Source of the DNA: JBCAXA01 sp038749025
Lineage (GTDB): Bacteria > Pseudomonadota > Gammaproteobacteria > Steroidobacterales > Woeseiaceae
Direction of reading: 5' to 3'
DNA length: 64,000 nucleotides
Assembly: GCA_038749025.1 (NCBI GenBank)
Contig: JBCDIL010000008.1
Coordinates: 1 to 64,000, forward strand
The notes below the pieces were generated by a model. That model saw only the letters and a list, made by a program, of their open reading frames with translations, was not told the origin of the DNA and made no database searches. Position 1 is the first letter of the stretch, and each line of letters starts with the position of its first letter. Shown one piece after another: positions 60,565 through 64,000 of this stretch. A program made the translations under genes and the position numbers.

Positions 60565-62394
60565 ATGACCGATTTACAGAAGCTGCGCAATATCGCGATT
60601 ATTGCGCACGTCGACCACGGCAAAACGACGCTGGTCGATCAGTTGCTACGCCAGTCCGGTACGCTCGATGCGCGTAGCAGTGACGGCGAGCGTGTTATGG
60701 ATTCAAACGATCTTGAGCGCGAGCGTGGAATCACGATCCTGTCCAAGAACACGGCCATCCGCTGGCGCGAGCACGCTATTAACATTGTCGACACGCCGGG
60801 CCACGCCGATTTCGGGGGTGAAGTGGAACGTGTCTTATCGATGGTCGATTCGGTGTTGTTGCTGGTCGATGCCGTCGACGGGCCAATGCCGCAAACGCGA
60901 TTTGTCACCGAAAAGGCGTTTGAGCGGGGTTTTACACCGCTTGTGGTCATCAACAAGATCGATCGAGACGGCGCCCGGCCTGATTGGGTATTAGACCAAA
61001 CGTTCGATCTGTTCGATAAGCTCGGCGCCACCGATGCTCAGCTCGACTTCCCCGTGATCTACGCGTCGGCGCTGGCCGGTTACGCGGGCACGGAGACCGA
61101 CGTACAAGGCGGTGACATGGAGGCGTTGTTCGACGCGATCGTCGAGCATGTTCCAGCGCCGGACGTCGATCCGGCTGGGTCGCTGCAACTGCAAGTATCG
61201 AGTCTCGATTACGATCCGTATGTTGGAGTCATCGGCATCGGCCGCGTCAGTCGTGGTCAGGTCACAACGAATTTGCCGGTCGCTATCGCGGCGGCCGATG
61301 GCCGCGTTCGGCAAGGCCGCGTGTTGGAGATTTATCAGTTACTCGGGTTGGAACGACGCAAAATCGAGCACGCTGGCGCTGGCGACATTGTGGCCTTCTC
61401 TGGTATCGACGAGTTGGATATCTCCGATACCTTATGCGAGCGTGATGCGGTTGAAGCGTTGCCGCCGCTCAGCGTCGACGAGCCAACAATTAGCATGACC
61501 TTCCAGGTCAATAAGTCACCGTTCGCCGGGCGCGAAGGCAAGTATTTGACCAGCCGGCAGATCGAAGAGCGCTTATCGCGTGAACTCAAACACAACGTGG
61601 CACTGCGCGTCGAGCCAACCGGCGATCCGGACAAGTTCAAAGTCTCGGGCCGCGGGGAATTGCATTTATCGGTACTCATCGAGAACATGCGCCGCGAGGG
61701 CTTCGAACTGGCGGTGTCACGACCGGAAGTGATCGAGCATGTCGCCGAAGACGGTACTCGCAGCGAACCGTGGGAGCGTCTAACGGTTGATGTCGAGGAG
61801 GATTACCAAGGCGCTGTGATGAGTCGGTTGGCAGAGCGGCGTGGTGAGCTTCGCAACATGGTTGCCGATGGGCGCGGCCGAGTCCGCCTCGACTACCGCA
61901 TTCCAGCGCGTGGATTGATCGGCTTTCGAACCGAATTCCTGTCGGCGACAGCGGGCAGTGGGCTGCTCTATCACGTTTTCGATGCCTATGATGAGAGTGT
62001 CTCTGGGTTGATCGGGCAACGCCAAAACGGTGTACTCGTCGCCAATGTCAACGGCAAGTCGTTGGCGTATGCCTTGTTTAACTTGCAAGATCGCGGCCGA
62101 CTCTTTATCGGTCACGGCAACGATGTCTACGAAGGCATGATCATCGGGATTCACACGCGCGACAACGATCTGGTCGTTAATCCCACCAAGGCTAAGCAGT
62201 TAACCAATATCCGAGCCGCGGGTTCAGATGAGAATCTATTACTCACACCGCCAATCCGCTTTTCGCTCGAGCAAGCGCTGGAGTTTATAGACGACGATGA
62301 ATTGGTCGAGGTGACGCCAGCCTCGATTCGGTTACGGAAAAAAATTCTTGCCGAAGGGATGCGCAAACGCGAAGCGCGGCAGCGAGCGAGTTGA
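60565..62394 (+). CDS. typA: Ribosome-associated GTPase TypA/BipA
   Basis: A 609-residue translational GTPase of full family length. G1 AHVDHGKTT, G2 RGITI, G3 DTPGHADFGGE and G4 NKID are present, followed by domain II, EF-G-like domains III and V, and the TypA-specific C-terminal domain (NVNGKSLAYALFNLQDRG). It acts in ribosome assembly and stress adaptation at low temperature. Its TGA overlaps the TTG start of the MFS gene. Confidence 0.96.
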   Translation: MTDLQKLRNIAIIAHVDHGKTTLVDQLLRQSGTLDARSSDGERVMDSNDLERERGITILSKNTAIRWREHAINIVDTPGHADFGGEVERVLSMVDSVLLLVDAVDGPMPQTRFVTEKAFERGFTPLVVINKIDRDGARPDWVLDQTFDLFDKLGATDAQLDFPVIYASALAGYAGTETDVQGGDMEALFDAIVEHVPAPDVDPAGSLQLQVSSLDYDPYVGVIGIGRVSRGQVTTNLPVAIAAADGRVRQGRVLEIYQLLGLERRKIEHAGAGDIVAFSGIDELDISDTLCERDAVEALPPLSVDEPTISMTFQVNKSPFAGREGKYLTSRQIEERLSRELKHNVALRVEPTGDPDKFKVSGRGELHLSVLIENMRREGFELAVSRPEVIEHVAEDGTRSEPWERLTVDVEEDYQGAVMSRLAERRGELRNMVADGRGRVRLDYRIPARGLIGFRTEFLSATAGSGLLYHVFDAYDESVSGLIGQRQNGVLVANVNGKSLAYALFNLQDRGRLFIGHGNDVYEGMIIGIHTRDNDLVVNPTKAKQLTNIRAAGSDENLLLTPPIRFSLEQALEFIDDDELVEVTPASIRLRKKILAEGMRKREARQRAS

Positions 62395-63662
62395 CGGCGC
62401 GCGCAACACCCCGCTCCGCGACCGCGCTGGGTTATATGCTCGGTGTCCTCGTCGTCGTCTACACCCTCAATTTTATCGATCGGCAGATCTTCGCGATCTT
62501 GCTGCCCTCGATTCAAAGTGATCTCGGTCTGAACGATACCTGGGGTGGGTTTCTCGGTGGGACCGCCTTCGCTTTGTTCTACGCGACGCTCGGACTGCCT
62601 GTTGCCTGGTTCGCCGACCGAACCAATCGGCGTAACTTGATTGCCGTCGCTGTCGGTTTGTGGAGTCTGATGACCGCGCTGTGCGGTGTTGCGCAAAACG
62701 TCTGGCAGTTGTCACTGGCACGTATTGGCGTCGGTGTTGGCGAGGCTGGTTGCAGCCCCCCTGCCCATTCGCTAATCGCCGACCTATTCACAGCAGAGCG
62801 GCGCGCTACGGCCCTCAGTATTTACTCGCTCGGGATTCCGTTCGGGATCATGTTCGGCTTGTTTGCCGGCGGCTGGTTGGATGCGACGTTTGGGTGGCGT
62901 AGTGCGTTCATCATCGTTGGACTGCCGGGCGTTGCGATCGCCTTGCTGGTCAGGCTGACAATCGCCGAGCCGCAACGCGGCCAAGCGGATCGCCAAACGA
63001 GTACGCTGCAACAAACATCCATCGCCGGCACCGTCGCCTTTTTGATGCGCCGGCCTGCGTTTGTGCACCTTGCCATCGGCGGTGGGTTGGCCTCTTTCGC
63101 CGGCTACTCGGTAGCAAATTGGTTACCCACGTTTTTGGTCCGCAGCCATGCGATGAGTTCCGCCGAGATCGGTACGGCGCTCGGCTTGATTTTTGGTCTG
63201 GCAGGTGGCGCTGGCATCTTTCTGGGCGGTTATCTGGCGGATCGCGCCGGCGCGAGCGATACACGCTGGCGGCTGTGGGTTATTTGCGTCGCTTTTGTAC
63301 TGGCCGCACCGTTCTTCGTGATGACATTCCTAGCCTCCTCGACGTGGCTTGCTTTGCTTGGCTTTGCTGTCCCGGCGCTGCTACTCAATACCCATCAAGC
63401 GACGACCTTCGCTCAGACACAGAATATTGCAGCGGTACCGATGCGCAGTACGGCTGCGGCAGTGTTGTTATTTGTCATGAATATCGTCGGTCTCGGGATG
63501 GGGCCGATTGTCAGTGGCTTCGCATCCGATCAACTAAGCCCGTGGCTTGGGGCCGACGCGTTGCGTTGGGTGCTTCTGGGACAGGTCGTGATCTACCTAT
63601 GGAGTGCATTGCATTACTACTGGGCAGGTAAACACTTGCCCGGCGACTTGCAGCCGGCGTGA
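62391..63662 (+). CDS. MFS transporter (spinster/major facilitator)
   Basis: 423 residues and twelve predicted membrane helices. The early segment YTLNFIDRQIFAILLPSIQ and ADRTNRRNLIAVAVGLWSL (motif A) match the sphingolipid/spinster-like and aromatic-acid MFS groups. GVGEAGCSPPAHSLIADLF is also typical of the spinster-like group. Substrate unknown. TTG 62391 overlaps the typA stop by four bases; ATG 62436 is an alternative that loses only a short tail. Confidence 0.88.
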   Translation: MTARATPRSATALGYMLGVLVVVYTLNFIDRQIFAILLPSIQSDLGLNDTWGGFLGGTAFALFYATLGLPVAWFADRTNRRNLIAVAVGLWSLMTALCGVAQNVWQLSLARIGVGVGEAGCSPPAHSLIADLFTAERRATALSIYSLGIPFGIMFGLFAGGWLDATFGWRSAFIIVGLPGVAIALLVRLTIAEPQRGQADRQTSTLQQTSIAGTVAFLMRRPAFVHLAIGGGLASFAGYSVANWLPTFLVRSHAMSSAEIGTALGLIFGLAGGAGIFLGGYLADRAGASDTRWRLWVICVAFVLAAPFFVMTFLASSTWLALLGFAVPALLLNTHQATTFAQTQNIAAVPMRSTAAAVLLFVMNIVGLGMGPIVSGFASDQLSPWLGADALRWVLLGQVVIYLWSALHYYWAGKHLPGDLQPA

Positions 63663-63683
63663 TAAACTCTCGGCGTTATCACG

Positions 63684-63992
63684 ATGGACGAGACCGTCAT
63701 GCTGGAGACCCTAACCGAAAAAGTTCGCGCCATCGTTGCCGATAAGCAAGCGCTTGGCTTCGATGTCATGTTTGATCTCGGTGATGCTGGCGTCATTCAC
63801 GTTGCCGGCGATACGGCACCGATGCAAATCAGCAACGACAAAAAAGACGCGCAGGCGGTGTTTGTAGTGTCACCAGAAGACTTCGGCAGCATGATGACGG
63901 GCGAGTTGCAACCGATGATGGCCTACATGTCGGGGAAACTGAAAGTCGAAGGCGACTTGTCGCGCGCCATGCAAGTAGCGTCCATGTTCTAA
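63684..63992 (+). CDS. SCP2 sterol-carrier domain protein
   Basis: 102 residues, a single SCP2 domain: MFDLGDAGVIHVAGDTAPM, then VFVVSPEDFGSMMTGELQPM and MAYMSGKLKVEGDLSRAMQ. Such small proteins bind hydrophobic ligands such as acyl-CoA or lipids. The start may be ATG 63684 or ATG 63699. It begins 21 bp after the MFS gene and may be part of its operon. It is complete within the window. Confidence 0.87.
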   Translation: MDETVMLETLTEKVRAIVADKQALGFDVMFDLGDAGVIHVAGDTAPMQISNDKKDAQAVFVVSPEDFGSMMTGELQPMMAYMSGKLKVEGDLSRAMQVASMF

Positions 63993-64000
63993 CGTTTCAA

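Overview
The window is a chromosomal segment of a free-living, respiring, moderately GC-rich bacterium, most likely a gammaproteobacterium. The evidence is the combined gene set: stress kinase SrkA, a Bcr/CflA drug exporter, thiopurine methyltransferase, a ZrgA-type zinc cluster, an ArfA-like rescue factor, malate synthase G with isocitrate lyase, a prpBCD methylcitrate locus, and REP palindromes. Genes are densely packed. Many neighbours share ATGA, GTGA or TTGA overlaps. I saw no insertion sequence, prophage, tRNA, rRNA or CRISPR array.

Layout. 0-8 kb: a metallo-beta-lactamase lipoprotein, a SYLF lipoprotein, membrane proteins of unknown role, an exported methyltransferase, a PLP decarboxylase, and a TVP38-disulfide reductase fusion. 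8-13.7 kb: the glyoxylate bypass, with glcB, a LysR regulator and aceA. A matching 16-bp motif lies upstream of both enzyme genes in the same orientation. 13.7-16.4 kb: a TMEM175-like channel, a DUF1905/YdeI protein, a diheme cytochrome c fused to a rhodanese, and a 110-bp tandem array of REP palindromes. 16.4-25.1 kb: a nine-gene minus-strand operon, GntR-prpB-prpC-prpD followed by a TPP enzyme of the acetolactate synthase family, an aldehyde dehydrogenase, an RraA-like protein, an NTF2-like protein and a small membrane protein.

25-39 kb: proton-translocating transhydrogenase pntAB, a flavin reductase, an arfA candidate, a zinc-uptake-type cluster (DUF2796, ABC ATPase, permease, DUF3299), two coupled unknown genes, an RND efflux pair and a Bcr/CflA exporter. 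39.4-43.9 kb: tyrosine catabolism genes (a fumarylacetoacetase-family hydrolase, an Lrp regulator, HPD, an aromatic aminotransferase). Homogentisate dioxygenase and maleylacetoacetate isomerase are not in the window. 43.9-50 kb: a decayed membrane-protein gene, the operon patatin-MBL-YceI, a DUF6489 protein, a saccharopine-dehydrogenase-like reductase, a queuosine-precursor transporter and a sialidase-fold lipoprotein. 51-64 kb: a variant GTP cyclohydrolase II, trxB, a nitroreductase, a mercaptopyruvate sulfurtransferase, an FAD monooxygenase, a Cys-less PTPS homologue coupled to an SDR, srkA, TPMT, ggt, typA, an MFS transporter and an SCP2 protein.

The physiology suggested is heterotrophic growth on C2 and C3 units and aromatic amino acids, with NADPH supply from PntAB. 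The leads I would follow first are the extended prp operon, the cytochrome-rhodanese fusion, the variant PTPS/SDR/GTP cyclohydrolase II set, the TVP38-reductase fusion, and the shared LysR-type motif.
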